Shown: positions 33,249 through 42,703, counted from the stretch's first letter. The stretch is 64,000 bases of DNA from CAZYFH01 sp965249175 (GCA_965249175.1 OZ252227.1:2604001-2668000); one strand, 5' to 3'. The notes: a model not told the origin generated them from the sequence alone. Made by a program: numbers and translations.

Positions 33249-34088
33249 ATGACGCGCTCTTTCGCCCTGGTCGCGGTTCTCGTGCTGTTGGTGGGACTCG
33301 TGCCGTTGAAGTCCGCCGACCGCGAGCATGAACAGCTGATGGCGGACATCCGGATGCTGCAGGAGCACTCGCTCCGGCTGCAGCTCATGATGGGCGCGAT
33401 CAACGAAGCGCTGGACGGGTTGTCCGCCAAGGTGGACGCCCAGCGCGATGACGTGCGGAAGGCGTTCGCCGATCAACGCCTCGTGGTTGACAACGTGTCG
33501 ACCGGGGTGCGCATCGTTCGGGAGAAACTCGACGACACCAACGTCCGTCTCTCGTCGCTGTCGCAGGAAGTCGAGGCGCTGCGGATTGCGATCCCACCGG
33601 CGCGGCCCCCGTTGACCCAGCTCCTGATCGACCCTGAAACGGGGCTTCCGATGGACGTCCCCGTCGCGGCGGCGGCCGCACCGGCGCCGGTCGGTGCCGG
33701 GGTTTCACCTCAGCGCATGTATGACACCGCGTGGGCCGACTATACGAACGGGCAGTGGGCGTTGGCGCTCCAGGGGTTCGAGGCCTATATCAAGACCTTC
33801 CCGCGCTCGGAACTGACTGACGACGCGGCGTTCTATATCGGGCAGACGCACTTCGCGGAGGGCAAGTTTCCGGAGTCCGTGGACGCGTTCGAGAGCGTGC
33901 TCCTAAACTACCCGGATGGCGATATCGTGCCGGAGGCCTCGTACAAGCGTGGACTGGCGCTCGATCAACTGGCTGAGCCAGACCGCGCACGCCAGGCATT
34001 CGAGCTCGTGGTCAAGAATTACCCCGAGAGCAACATGGCGGCGCTCGCCCAACAGGCGCTCGACCGCCTGAATCAACCTTCGCGGTGA
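33249..34088 (+). CDS. cpoB: Tol-Pal accessory protein CpoB (YbgF)
   Basis: A periplasmic protein coordinating Tol-Pal with peptidoglycan synthesis. From ATG 33249 the 279 residues have a signal peptide, a coiled-coil region (about 25-115) and a Pro/Ala linker. C-terminal TPR-like repeats follow (YDTAWADYTNGQWALALQGF, DAAFYIGQTHFAEGKFPESV, EASYKRGLALDQLAEPDRAR). An upstream open extension to 33165 lacks a signal and is not favoured. Confidence 0.9.
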   Translation: MTRSFALVAVLVLLVGLVPLKSADREHEQLMADIRMLQEHSLRLQLMMGAINEALDGLSAKVDAQRDDVRKAFADQRLVVDNVSTGVRIVREKLDDTNVRLSSLSQEVEALRIAIPPARPPLTQLLIDPETGLPMDVPVAAAAAPAPVGAGVSPQRMYDTAWADYTNGQWALALQGFEAYIKTFPRSELTDDAAFYIGQTHFAEGKFPESVDAFESVLLNYPDGDIVPEASYKRGLALDQLAEPDRARQAFELVVKNYPESNMAALAQQALDRLNQPSR

Positions 34089-34100
34089 AAGGCTCGTGTC

Positions 34101-34544
34101 ATGGGTAGTGTGAACAAGGCGATTCTCGTTGGCAACCTCGGGCGCGATGCGGAGCTGCGCTACACCCCCGGCGGCGCCGCCGTCGCGACGCTCAGCCTGG
34201 CGACGACCGAGATCTGGAACGACAAATCAGGTCAGCGCCAAGAAAAGACCGAGTGGCATCGCATCGTGTTGTGGGGGAAACAGGCCGAGACGCTCCAGGA
34301 GTACTTGCTCAAAGGACGTCAGATCTTCGTGGAAGGTCGGCTTCAGACGCGGAAATGGGATGACCGTGACGGCAACACCAAATACACGACGGAGGTGCGC
34401 GCCGACCGTGTCGTCTTGTTGGGTCGCCGCGATGACGGAGGCGGAGGCGGCCCCCGCCCGGAACGCCAGGAGCAGCAGCAGCAGGCGCCCGCGATGAGCG
34501 GTGCCCCGGCTCCGGAGCTGACGGAAGACGATATTCCCTTCTAG
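34101..34544 (+). CDS. ssb: Single-stranded DNA-binding protein
   Basis: The OB-fold protein binds ssDNA in replication and repair. The 147 residues begin MGSVNKAILVGNLGRDAELR, with WHRIVLWGKQAETLQEYLLK and FVEGRLQTRKWDDRDG as family blocks. A Gly/Gln-rich linker leads to the acidic tip ELTEDDIPF that recruits partner proteins. It ends 2 bp from the convergent cupin gene. Confidence 0.96.
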   Translation: MGSVNKAILVGNLGRDAELRYTPGGAAVATLSLATTEIWNDKSGQRQEKTEWHRIVLWGKQAETLQEYLLKGRQIFVEGRLQTRKWDDRDGNTKYTTEVRADRVVLLGRRDDGGGGGPRPERQEQQQQAPAMSGAPAPELTEDDIPF

Positions 34545-34546
34545 GT

Positions 34547-34909
34547 CTAGACGGGGTCCACTCGCCCGTAGCGGTCCTCCAGACGCACGACATCATCCAG
34601 TTCTGGCGTCGACACTTCGATGATGTCGCAATCTTCGACCGCGGTCATCCGGTGGACGGTCTTCGCCGTGACATGCACCCGTTCACCGGGCGCCATCTCC
34701 CACGTGCGCATGTCATCGCCTTGCTTCAGTTCGAACTTCAGGCGTCCCTTCCACAGCAGAATCGTCTCGTCTTTCAGATTGTGATACTGCAAGCTGAGCG
34801 CGTGTCCCGCGTTGACGTGAATCACCTTGCCGACGTAGCGGTCGGTCTTCGCCCAGTGCAGCTCGTAACCCCACGGTTTATCGACTCGTTGGACGTCTGG
34901 ATCGGCCAC
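34547..34909 (-). CDS. Cupin, mannose-6-phosphate isomerase type II-like
   Basis: The 120 residues are a single cupin barrel: KPWGYELHWAKTDRYVGKVI, SLQYHNLKDETILLWKGRLK and PGERVHVTAKTVHRMTAVED supply His and Glu for a metal. It resembles the C-terminal domain of ManC-type sugar-phosphate enzymes and stand-alone relatives. Its substrate cannot be told. It is 13 bp after rapZ. Confidence 0.8.
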   Translation of the reverse strand: MADPDVQRVDKPWGYELHWAKTDRYVGKVIHVNAGHALSLQYHNLKDETILLWKGRLKFELKQGDDMRTWEMAPGERVHVTAKTVHRMTAVEDCDIIEVSTPELDDVVRLEDRYGRVDPV

Positions 34910-34922
34910 GGCTCCCCTTCAT

Positions 34923-35834
34923 TTAGTCTTGTAACACGTCGCGATGCTTCACGCGCAGGCGCACACCGTCGAGTCCCGTCAGTCGGCGACGTAGCCGTTC
35001 GGCGACGACGACCGACCGGTGGCGACCGCCAGTGCACCCGACGCCGATCGTCAGGTAACTCTTACCCTCCTGCGCGTACTGTGGCACGAGGAACCGCAGC
35101 AGCTCGGTGGCTTTCTCCAGAAAGAGCTTCGTCGCGTCGCACCCGTCGACATACCGTTGCACGCTTCGATGGCGGCCGGTGTGGCGGCGGAGTGATGGGA
35201 CGAAATGCGGATTCGGCAGAAACCGGACGTCGAGCAGCAGATCTGATTCCAGCGGTATGCCGTGCTTGTATCCGAAACTCACCAGGTTGACCACGAGTCG
35301 CATCTTGGAGCGCCCCCGCGACAGCTCCGTAAACGCGCGACGCAACTCGTGCACCGTCAGTTCGGTCGTATCGATGACGTTGTCTGCAAGGCCTCTGATC
35401 GCCGCCAGGCGTGTCCGCTCTTCGAGGATGCCGTCCAACACGGATCCACCGCGGGCCATGGGGTGGGGCCTGCGGCTCTCCGAGAACCGGCGGACGAGGG
35501 CCTCGTCGGCCGCGTCGATGAACGTCACAATCGTCCCGAGCCGCGTGCGGCGGCGTAAACCGCGCAGCACCCGTGGGAACTCGTCGAGGAAGCGCGGATC
35601 ACGCACATCGACGACGACGGCGGAGCGCCGCACATCGATATCCGGCGTCGAGTCCGAGACCACGAGGTCAGCGAAGGCCGGCACGAGCGGTGTGGGCAGG
35701 TTGTCGACGCAGAAATACCCGAGGTCTTCGAGCGCGTGGATGGCGGCCGACTTGCCTGCGCCGGACAGCCCGGTCACCACGATGAACCGCGGGCCTGGTG
35801 CGCTTCGAGACGCGGTGCTTCGGCTACGTTTCAT
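34923..35834 (-). CDS. rapZ: RNase adapter / nucleotide-binding protein RapZ
   Basis: The 303 residues have N-terminal Walker A FIVVTGLSGAGKSAAIHALE, then FCVDNLPTPLVPAFADL and VVDVRDPRFLDEFP. C-terminal family blocks are VSFGYKHGIPLESDLLLDVR and IGVGCTGGRHRSVVVAERL. In Enterobacteria RapZ directs RNase E to GlmZ; outside them it is a nucleotide- and sugar-phosphate-binding protein of less certain role. It belongs to the rpoN neighbourhood, as in many bacteria. Confidence 0.94.
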   Translation of the reverse strand: MKRSRSTASRSAPGPRFIVVTGLSGAGKSAAIHALEDLGYFCVDNLPTPLVPAFADLVVSDSTPDIDVRRSAVVVDVRDPRFLDEFPRVLRGLRRRTRLGTIVTFIDAADEALVRRFSESRRPHPMARGGSVLDGILEERTRLAAIRGLADNVIDTTELTVHELRRAFTELSRGRSKMRLVVNLVSFGYKHGIPLESDLLLDVRFLPNPHFVPSLRRHTGRHRSVQRYVDGCDATKLFLEKATELLRFLVPQYAQEGKSYLTIGVGCTGGRHRSVVVAERLRRRLTGLDGVRLRVKHRDVLQD

Positions 35835-35850
35835 GTCCCAACGCTGCTAG

Positions 35851-36008
35851 CAGCCCGTGGTGAAAGTGCCGCTGCGTTCGACCGGCGATGCATCCCGCCT
35901 GGCCGCGTTGCTCCTCGGTCAAATACTCCCGGTATTCTCCCTCGTCGCGCCTTGCCAACCGGGCGCCTCGCCGGTCTCGGTGCGACGCGGCACTTTCACC
36001 ACGGGCTG
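35851..36008 (+). repeat. Repeat family A, copy 2
   Basis: A 158-bp element with perfect 22-bp terminal inverted repeats: the left starts CAGCCCGTGGTGAAAG and the right ends CTTTCACCACGGGCTG. An inner pair (ACCGGCGA with TCGCCGGT) and an AATAC/GTATT hairpin suggest a cruciform fold. It lies 8 bp beyond the rpoN stop, before rapZ, where hpf and ptsN are often found. No coding capacity is credible. Confidence 0.85.
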
Positions 36009-36016
36009 CCAGTCCA

Positions 36017-37461
36017 CTAGTACAGCACCTTGCGTTGGCTTGATGTGGGAATCCTGAGCTCTTCGCGATACTTCGCGATCGTGCGGCGGGCAAGGATGAG
36101 CCCCTCGCCCTGGAGCAGCCGGACGATACGAGAGTCACTCAACGGTTTCCGCGAGTCCTCGTTGTCGATGATCTTGCGGATGTGCTGCTTAATCGTCACC
36201 GAGGACACATTCTCGCCATACGAGCTGTGAATGCCGCTGTGGAAGAAGTATTTCAGCTCGAACACGCCCTGGGGCGTATGCATGTACTTGTTGTTGACGA
36301 CCCGGCTCACCGTCGATTCGTGCATCCCAATATCGTTCGCCACATCGCGCAGCACGAGTGGTCGCAGGTGCTCGATGCCGCGGTCGAGGAATTCGCGCTG
36401 GAAGTGGATGATACTGGTCGCCACGTTGTGAATGGTCTTCTGGCGCTGGTCCACAGATTTGATGAGCCAGAGCGCCGATCGAAACCTCTCCTTGACGTAG
36501 GCCCGTGTCTCGTCGGAGTTCTTGCTGCCCTTGTTCAGCATCCGGCGGTAGACCGGGCTAATCCGGAGGTGCGGCATCCCGTCTTCGTTCAAGACGGCCA
36601 CGTACTGTCTTCCATCTTGACGATGGACACGTCCGGGATCACATAGTGCGCCCCCACGGGGTTGAGCCTGCTCCCTGGCTTTGGATCGAGGCGCCGGAGG
36701 ATCTCGATGTGCTCCTTGAGCGCCTCGATCGTCACGCCCATTCGACGGCCGAGCTCCGGAAGCTGGTGATTTTGGAGCAGCGGCAGATGATCTCGGACGA
36801 TGGTCTCGCTCGGCTCGCCCTCGTGTCCGAGATGCTTGAGTTGCAGCAGCAGACACTCCCGCACGTCCCGTGCGGCCACCCCGACGGGATCGAAGCGCTG
36901 CACAAGCGTGAGTACGCGTTCGACCTCTGCGATCGGCCACTCCCCCATCGCGGCGATTTCGTCCACGGACGCGACGAGGTATCCGTCCTCGTTCAGGTTG
37001 CCGATGATCGCCGACCCGATCTCCCGGAGGAGCTCGTCACTCGTCTGAAACGACAACTGCCAGCGCAGATGGGAGGATAACGAGCCGCTGGTCGGGTCGC
37101 CGCTGGAGAGCGTGTTCTCGATCGGCGGAAGCTCCTTTACCTCTTGTGGGGCGCGCGGCCGGTAGCCCTCGTCGAGATACTCGCCGAAGAAGTACTCGTA
37201 GTCGGCGTCGTCCCACGTGTCTTGCTTTTCCGTCGTGGGTGCTGGGTCGGGGTCCGCCTTCTCGAACTGCGCGGCGGCGTCGGTCTGCTGCTGTTCCTCG
37301 GTCGGCACTTCCTCGAGCAACGGGTTCTCGACCACCTCCTGGTTCAACATGTCGACGAGCTCGAGAGTCGACATCGGCAGCAGCTTGATCGCTTGTTGCA
37401 GCGCTGGCGTCAGAATGAGCTTCTGCGACAGCCGCGTTTGCAGTGTTTGGTGGATCGCCAT
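36017..37461 (-). pseudogene. rpoN: RNA polymerase sigma-54 factor, frameshifted
   Basis: From ATG 37461 the protein begins QTLQTRLSQKLILTPALQQA, the RpoN activator-interacting region, with an acidic stretch at residues 50-100. The core-binding domain follows. The frame closes after SIVKMEDSTWPS. The true continuation QYVAVLNEDGMPHLRISPVY is in another frame, so about one base is missing near 36608. After it come the HTH (HESTVSRVVNNKYMHTPQGV) and the RpoN box (ARRTIAKYREELRIPTS). All domains survive apart from this shift, so it is either a very recent mutation or a sequence error. Confidence 0.88.
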
Positions 37462-37666
37462 TGTGGCTCGCGCACCGTGCCGTCGCGCAGCGCTCCGTAT
37501 TCCGATCTTAACCCCAGAGCTCACGTGGGTCACCACGTCTCGCTGGTTCTGAACGGCGAGGCCTGCGGGGCTCCTCAGTCATGTGGACCCGCCACACTCC
37601 CTCGTCGCGCCTTGCCCGCGCCGCCCAGCCCTACGCGAGACGTTGGCAATCTACGTGAGCTCCGGG

Positions 37667-38392
37667 TTAGTCCAAACGAAAATCGGCGCCCAGATAGATC
37701 CGCTTGACGTCCTCGTCGCTCGCGAGCGCCGCCGGTGTGCCGCTCCGGAAGACCGCACCGTCGTGCACGATGTAGGCACGATCCGTAATGCGTAGCGTCT
37801 CGCGCACATTGTGATCCGTGATCAGCACGCCAATGCCGCGCTCCTTGAGGTGGAAGATGATCTCCTGGATATCCGTGACGGCAATTGGATCGATGCCGGC
37901 GAACGGCTCATCAAGCAGCATGAACGACGGCGAGATGACGAGGGCGCGGGTGATCTCGACGCGGCGGCGCTCGCCGCCCGAGAGGGTATGGGCCCTGGCC
38001 TTGGCCAGCGGCGTCAGGTTCAGCTCGGCCAGAAGATCCGAGACGCGTGTGCGGCGGGCGGCGCGTGTCAGTCCGAGTGTCTCGAGGATTGCCAGAATGT
38101 TCTGCTCGACGGTGAGGCCACGGAAGATCGACGGCTCCTGCGGCAGGTAGCCGATCCCCTTGCGGGCTCTCACATACATCGGGTCGTCGGTGACGTCCTT
38201 TCCGTCGAGCAGCACGCGCCCGGAATCCGGGGACGTCAGGCCCACGACCATGTAGAACGTCGTCGTCTTGCCGGCGCCGTTCGGGCCCAGCAGTCCGACG
38301 ACCTCGCCGGGGCGAACGTCGAGACTCACGCCGCGCACGACCGTCCGGCCGCTATACGACTTCGTCAGTTTCGAGGTCCTCAGGATGGCCAT
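37667..38392 (-). CDS. lptB: LPS export ABC transporter ATPase LptB
   Basis: Powers LPS extraction with LptF/G. The 241 residues from ATG 38392 contain Walker A GLLGPNGAGKTTTFYMVVGL, the Q-loop GYLPQEPSIFRGLTV, the signature LSGGERRRVEITRAL, Walker B FMLLDEPFAGIDPIA and ITDHNVRETL. The pattern is LptB-specific (DEPFAGIDP). It is 23 bp after lptC/A and upstream of rpoN, the usual order. Confidence 0.95.
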   Translation of the reverse strand: MAILRTSKLTKSYSGRTVVRGVSLDVRPGEVVGLLGPNGAGKTTTFYMVVGLTSPDSGRVLLDGKDVTDDPMYVRARKGIGYLPQEPSIFRGLTVEQNILAILETLGLTRAARRTRVSDLLAELNLTPLAKARAHTLSGGERRRVEITRALVISPSFMLLDEPFAGIDPIAVTDIQEIIFHLKERGIGVLITDHNVRETLRITDRAYIVHDGAVFRSGTPAALASDEDVKRIYLGADFRLD

Positions 38393-38415
38393 GGATCGAA
38401 CGCGGACGGAGCCTC

Positions 38416-40578
38416 CTAGAAGGCAGCCACGGCGGCGCACGTCGCGCTCGCGGATTCGGTGCGCACCTCAGAGTCGCCATCGATCGTGACCGCTTCGTCG
38501 GTGATGAAGAATGTCAATGTCCGCCCCGTTGTCTCGCGGCAGCCCCCGTCGGTTTCCTCCACGATACGGACCGGCTCACCTTCCATCTGATAGCGCCCGT
38601 CGGCATCGTAGTACGTCATCGTCGTGCCGGACACCTTGCGGCCCGTCAGTTCGAGGGCCACGTTGCCCACAGCCACGATGCGATCGAGCGTCCGAGCGTC
38701 GTCCCGCAGATACACCTCGATTGTGTCGGCCGCAAGATCCGCCCGCTCGCTCTCCAGCTCGGCATTCGTCGCGTAGACGGCCCGCCGCGTCTCGTCGTCG
38801 TAGTGGACGGACTCACCGCGCCCTGTCGTCAGGGTGGGTTCGAGCTCACCGGTTTCGTCGTCGATCTGCACGATCGTGGAACGGGACCGCGCGTCGCCTT
38901 CGGCGTCGATACTGCCGGTGGCTTCGTCGAGCGTGATCACCGTGCCCTGGAACTCCGTTGCCTCCTGCCAGAGACGCGCCGTCGCCGGCGCGATGGCCGA
39001 GTAGCGTGCCACGGATTCTTCCGGGTCGTACTCGAGGAGACCGGCCGTGACATAAATCCGCTGGTCGTCGGCCAGCACACCCGGTCGCCGCGCACCAACA
39101 GTGTCGTCAGCGCGAGACGGGTCACGACCGTCGGCCGAGGAGAGCAACACGCTCTCGACATCGCCGGTTGCCTCGACCCCGTGCCCATCGAGGGTGATGG
39201 TGACGGTTTCGGCCTGGATGGACCCACGCCGATCGACGATTCGCGGAGTTTGTCCCGCTGCTCCCAACGTGATCAGTGTCAGCGTGCCGGCGCCCACGTC
39301 ATAGCCCGCCTCGTCCGCTTCGCCGCGCGTTGCGCCGTCCTCGAACTCCACCCCACCGATGAAGCGGGCGGCGTCCAACCCGACCAGGCCCTCGCCGAGT
39401 TGCGCCTCGAGCCGCTGCGCACGCACGATGCGCGCATCCCCGTCGCTGCTGCCCGCGCTCGGTTCGCGGAACACGACCGCGCCGTCGAATCGAGCCTCGG
39501 ACAGCGGGGCGTCGCCATCACCGGCGATCTCCAGTGCGTCGGCGCTGATTCGCGGACCTGGGAGGTCGCCGTTGGGCTCCGGGGGCAGCTCCACGACAAC
39601 GTCCTCCCTCGCGCGCACCTCGCGCACACCGCCGCCGTCGGTCCCGAGCCGGACCTCCATGGACTGCGCGGCAATGCGAGCCCCGTCGTCGGATCCTGCC
39701 CGGCCGAACAACTCAATGCGCGCCCCGCCGACGAGCTCCGTGCGATCCGGATTTCCCGCATCGTAGACAACGGTGATCGCGGGCGCCGTCATCAGCCGGA
39801 GCTGGCCCGCGGCGGCGTTGCCGCCGGCGATACGAGCGTCGCCGTTGAGCTCGAGTGCCTCAAGGTGGGCACCTTCGCCCAACGTCGAGTGTGCCTCGTC
39901 CGCCGCCATGGTCTGTCCACCGACCCGGACCGTGGTACCCCCCGCAAAGCGCATGTACCCGTCCGTTTGCGCCACGGTCGCGGTGTCGGCGGTGATGCTA
40001 ACGGGGTCATCTGTCCCGTCGGCCTCGAGGAGCTGGACCCGAGCCGCTGGCTCCAGGTACAGCAGATCCTGCCGCCGGTCGTAGCGTGCGGTGTCACCGT
40101 ATGCCGACATCCAGCTGCGAGCGAAAGACGCGGCGCCGGGCATGCGCACGATGCCGTCGGCGTCCGAGTACGTGGCCTCGGCCGTGGTCGCGACCAACCC
40201 ATCGTCGGTGACGAAGCGAACGCTCCCGACGATGTGCACCGTCCCCTGTTCCTCGTCGGAGGTCGCCTCGTCCCCCGAGAGCGTGAATCCGCCCCGATCC
40301 TCGCGCTCGGGGACCGTCACGGTCACACCAAAGAGCCGCACCCTGCCGTCGGGGTACGTGACGTGACGTTCCGCATCCACGGTCAGCTCTTCGGCATCGG
40401 CGTTGGACTGCACGATGCGCGCGCCGCGGCTCTGGATGATCGCGTCAGGGTCGTCCCGGTCGACGGCCGCGGACTGCGCGGGCACACCCCGATCCTGGAT
40501 GCCCAGAAACACGGCGAACCCGAACGCCACCACGAATGCCGCCAGGCCAACCCGCGCGGGACGCTGCCACGTTGCCAT
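38416..40578 (-). CDS. LptC-LptA-type fusion (OstA-like repeats)
   Basis: The LPS bridge normally uses LptC (about 190 residues) and LptA (about 185) as separate proteins. Here one 720-residue chain starts with a single helix (RVGLAAFVVAFGFAVFLGIQ), as in LptC. An LptC-type jellyroll occupies about residues 50-190. Long OstA-like beta repeats follow (QTMAADEAHSTLGEGAHLEA, TMTYYDADGRYQMEGEPVRI). The chain is acidic. It is directly upstream of lptB on the same strand. The extra length suggests a longer periplasmic bridge. Confidence 0.8.
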   Translation of the reverse strand: MATWQRPARVGLAAFVVAFGFAVFLGIQDRGVPAQSAAVDRDDPDAIIQSRGARIVQSNADAEELTVDAERHVTYPDGRVRLFGVTVTVPEREDRGGFTLSGDEATSDEEQGTVHIVGSVRFVTDDGLVATTAEATYSDADGIVRMPGAASFARSWMSAYGDTARYDRRQDLLYLEPAARVQLLEADGTDDPVSITADTATVAQTDGYMRFAGGTTVRVGGQTMAADEAHSTLGEGAHLEALELNGDARIAGGNAAAGQLRLMTAPAITVVYDAGNPDRTELVGGARIELFGRAGSDDGARIAAQSMEVRLGTDGGGVREVRAREDVVVELPPEPNGDLPGPRISADALEIAGDGDAPLSEARFDGAVVFREPSAGSSDGDARIVRAQRLEAQLGEGLVGLDAARFIGGVEFEDGATRGEADEAGYDVGAGTLTLITLGAAGQTPRIVDRRGSIQAETVTITLDGHGVEATGDVESVLLSSADGRDPSRADDTVGARRPGVLADDQRIYVTAGLLEYDPEESVARYSAIAPATARLWQEATEFQGTVITLDEATGSIDAEGDARSRSTIVQIDDETGELEPTLTTGRGESVHYDDETRRAVYATNAELESERADLAADTIEVYLRDDARTLDRIVAVGNVALELTGRKVSGTTMTYYDADGRYQMEGEPVRIVEETDGGCRETTGRTLTFFITDEAVTIDGDSEVRTESASATCAAVAAF

Positions 40579-40695
40579 CGACGGCTACAACCCCTTTCTC
40601 GCGACGTCTGCCTTCAATCTACCCCACTGAGGCAGCCGGCGCTCGACGACCGGCGCGCGACGCGCGGTCGGTGACTACGCGCCGCCGCAGCCTGG

Positions 40696-42411
40696 TCAGA
40701 CGGCGGCCACCGCGTCGGCGACCGACAGCTCGAGATACGATTCGCCCCGGTAGGTGTTTTCGGCCAATGAGAACGCGAGGTGCAGGCCGGCGCGATGGGT
40801 CGTGTAGAGCGCGGCCTGATCGGCAGCGCGCCAGGCCACGGCGCGGAACCGGGCCCGGCCTTGACAGACGGTCATGCGGAGATGCTTATCCTTGATGGTG
40901 CGTGGGCCGTCAACGATCTCGACCGGCGTGGCGTGGAAGATGGGTCGCCGGTTGCCGGCGCCGAACGGTTCCAGCGCATTGAGGTCGCCAATCAAGGTCT
41001 CGCCGATGGCGTTGAGCGGCAGCGAGCCGTCGACCGTCAGCGTTGGCCTGAGGTCGTCAGGCTCGAGACGATCGTTGGCGTAGGCGACGAGACGCGCCCT
41101 GAACGCGTCGAGGTGCTCGGTCTCGAGGACCATCCCGGCCGCGTGTCGATGACCACCGAGCCGGACGCACAGGTCGGCACACTGCTCGAGCGCGGCGAGG
41201 AGATCGAAGCCCGGGATACTCCGCCCTGAACCGTAGGCTCGCTCGCCGTCCACGGAGAGGACGATGGCCGGCCGCGCAAACGCGTCGACGAGCTTCGATG
41301 CGACGATCCCGATGACCCCACGGTGCCAGCCGTCGGCCCAGACGACAAGGATGTTCTGCGCGCCGATCGCGGGGTCCGCGACGATGCGACGACGGGCATC
41401 CGCCACGATCGTGGCTTCCTCGTTGCGTCTCCGAGTATTCTCGGCGTCGAGGGATTCTGCGAGCGACCGGGCCTCGCCGGCGTCGTCGGCGCTGGTGGCG
41501 AGCAGCAAACGCGTCGCAAGATCGGGCGTGCTCATGCGGCCTGCCGCGTTGACGCGCGGCGCCAGTCGAAACGCCACATCCTCGCTGCCGATCTTCCGGC
41601 CGGCGAGACCACTCGCCTCGATCAGCGCCTGCAGCCCCACGGTATTCGGGCCCGTGGAGAGTCGCTCCAGTCCAAGCTTCGCGATGACACGATTCTCGCC
41701 GCGCAACGGGACGACGTCGGCGAGCGTGCCAATCGCCGCCAGTTTCACGAAACCCGGCAGCCACGCCGTCCGACCGCTGCGGGCGCAGAGTGCCTGGACG
41801 AGCTTGAGCGCGACGCCGACGCCCGCGAGGTCCTTGTCGGGATAGCGACAATCGGGCCGACGCGGATTGATCACCGCGAGCGCACGCGGCAATGTGGCCT
41901 CTGGCTCGTGGTGGTCGGTGATGATGAGGTCGATGTCGAGCGCGCGCGCCCTGTCGGCGGCGTCCTGGCTTCGGATGCCGCAGTCGACCGAGACCACGAC
42001 CCGAACATCGCGTCCAGCCAGCGTATCGATGGCTGCCGGTTGAAGGCCGTAGCCGTCGCGTAACCGCTCGGGGATGTGGTGGATGACTCGCCCGCCCAGC
42101 AGTTCGAGCAAGCGTCTCAGCATGACCGTCGAGGTAATCCCGTCGACGTCGTAGTCGCCGTGCACGGCAATCCGCTCCCCACGTGCGATCGCGGCCAGGA
42201 TCCGCTCGACGCCGACGTCGAGATCGATGAGCAGCGATGGATCGTGCAGATGCTCGAGCGTGGGATGCAGGAACCGGAGGGCTGCCTCGGGCGTGGTCAC
42301 CCCGCGCTGCACGAGCAGTCGGCCGGCCATCGCGCTGATCCGGAGCTCGCCCGCGAGCGACCCGGCCGCGGCTTCATCGCAGTCGAGATGGTGCCAGACC
42401 CGGCGCATCAC
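40696..42411 (-). CDS. recJ: Single-strand-specific exonuclease RecJ
   Basis: A 5'-3' ssDNA exonuclease of recombination and mismatch repair. The 571 residues hold the DHH motifs: AVHGDYDVDGITSTVMLRRL, VVVSVDCGIRSQDAA, IITDHHEPEATLPRALAVIN and NPRRPDCRYPDKDLAGVGVA. DHHA1 follows with LGGHRHAAGMVLE. The length fits. The stop lies 117 bp before the lptC/A start; repeat B starts 3 bp upstream of its ATG. Confidence 0.95.
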   Translation of the reverse strand: MMRRVWHHLDCDEAAAGSLAGELRISAMAGRLLVQRGVTTPEAALRFLHPTLEHLHDPSLLIDLDVGVERILAAIARGERIAVHGDYDVDGITSTVMLRRLLELLGGRVIHHIPERLRDGYGLQPAAIDTLAGRDVRVVVSVDCGIRSQDAADRARALDIDLIITDHHEPEATLPRALAVINPRRPDCRYPDKDLAGVGVALKLVQALCARSGRTAWLPGFVKLAAIGTLADVVPLRGENRVIAKLGLERLSTGPNTVGLQALIEASGLAGRKIGSEDVAFRLAPRVNAAGRMSTPDLATRLLLATSADDAGEARSLAESLDAENTRRRNEEATIVADARRRIVADPAIGAQNILVVWADGWHRGVIGIVASKLVDAFARPAIVLSVDGERAYGSGRSIPGFDLLAALEQCADLCVRLGGHRHAAGMVLETEHLDAFRARLVAYANDRLEPDDLRPTLTVDGSLPLNAIGETLIGDLNALEPFGAGNRRPIFHATPVEIVDGPRTIKDKHLRMTVCQGRARFRAVAWRAADQAALYTTHRAGLHLAFSLAENTYRGESYLELSVADAVAAV

Positions 42412-42414
42412 TAA

Positions 42415-42679
42415 TTAGACGGGGGCTGCGCCCCGAACCCTGCCGCGGGCGCTCCGCGGGGGCCCCAACCAGCCCATGGTCCACGTCCGCGTCGCACCGA
42501 GACCCCGCCAAGTGTGGTCGCGACCGTTGCGCCTTGCGCGAGGAGGGAGCAGACCGGGCGTCTGTGACCGACGAGCACCGCCGCGCAGCGGGATGCATCG
42601 GCGGTCGAATGCAGCGGCACGTGCACCATGGGCTGGTAGCCCCACGCCGCACCCGCGAGGCGCGCCGTGCGCGCCTTGG
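42415..42679 (-). repeat. Repeat family B, copy split by an inserted A element
   Basis: In inverted orientation the B tail (42415-42468, TTAGACGGGGGCTGCGCCCC...) and the B head (42637-42679, ...GCGCGCCGTGCGCGCCTTGG) are separated by the A copy at 42470-42635. Joined, they match the uninterrupted B copies at 49591 and 53645. It fills the recJ-dnaE gap of 292 bp. Confidence 0.75.
42470..42635 (-). repeat. Repeat family A, copy 3, nested in repeat B
   Basis: About 166 bp with ends CAGCCCATGG and CCATGGGCTG. Read on the minus strand, it aligns along its length with copies 1 and 2, including CGACCGCCGATGCATCCCGC. It is the most diverged copy and lies in the middle of a B element. Confidence 0.75.
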
Positions 42680-42703
42680 ACGTTCGCCGACGGTTCCGTA
42701 ACG

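Noticed and set aside
37597..37616. 20-bp match to the centre of repeat A in the gap before rpoN
   Set aside because: It is exact over 20 bases but without termini or further similarity; it may be a remnant or chance in GC-rich DNA.
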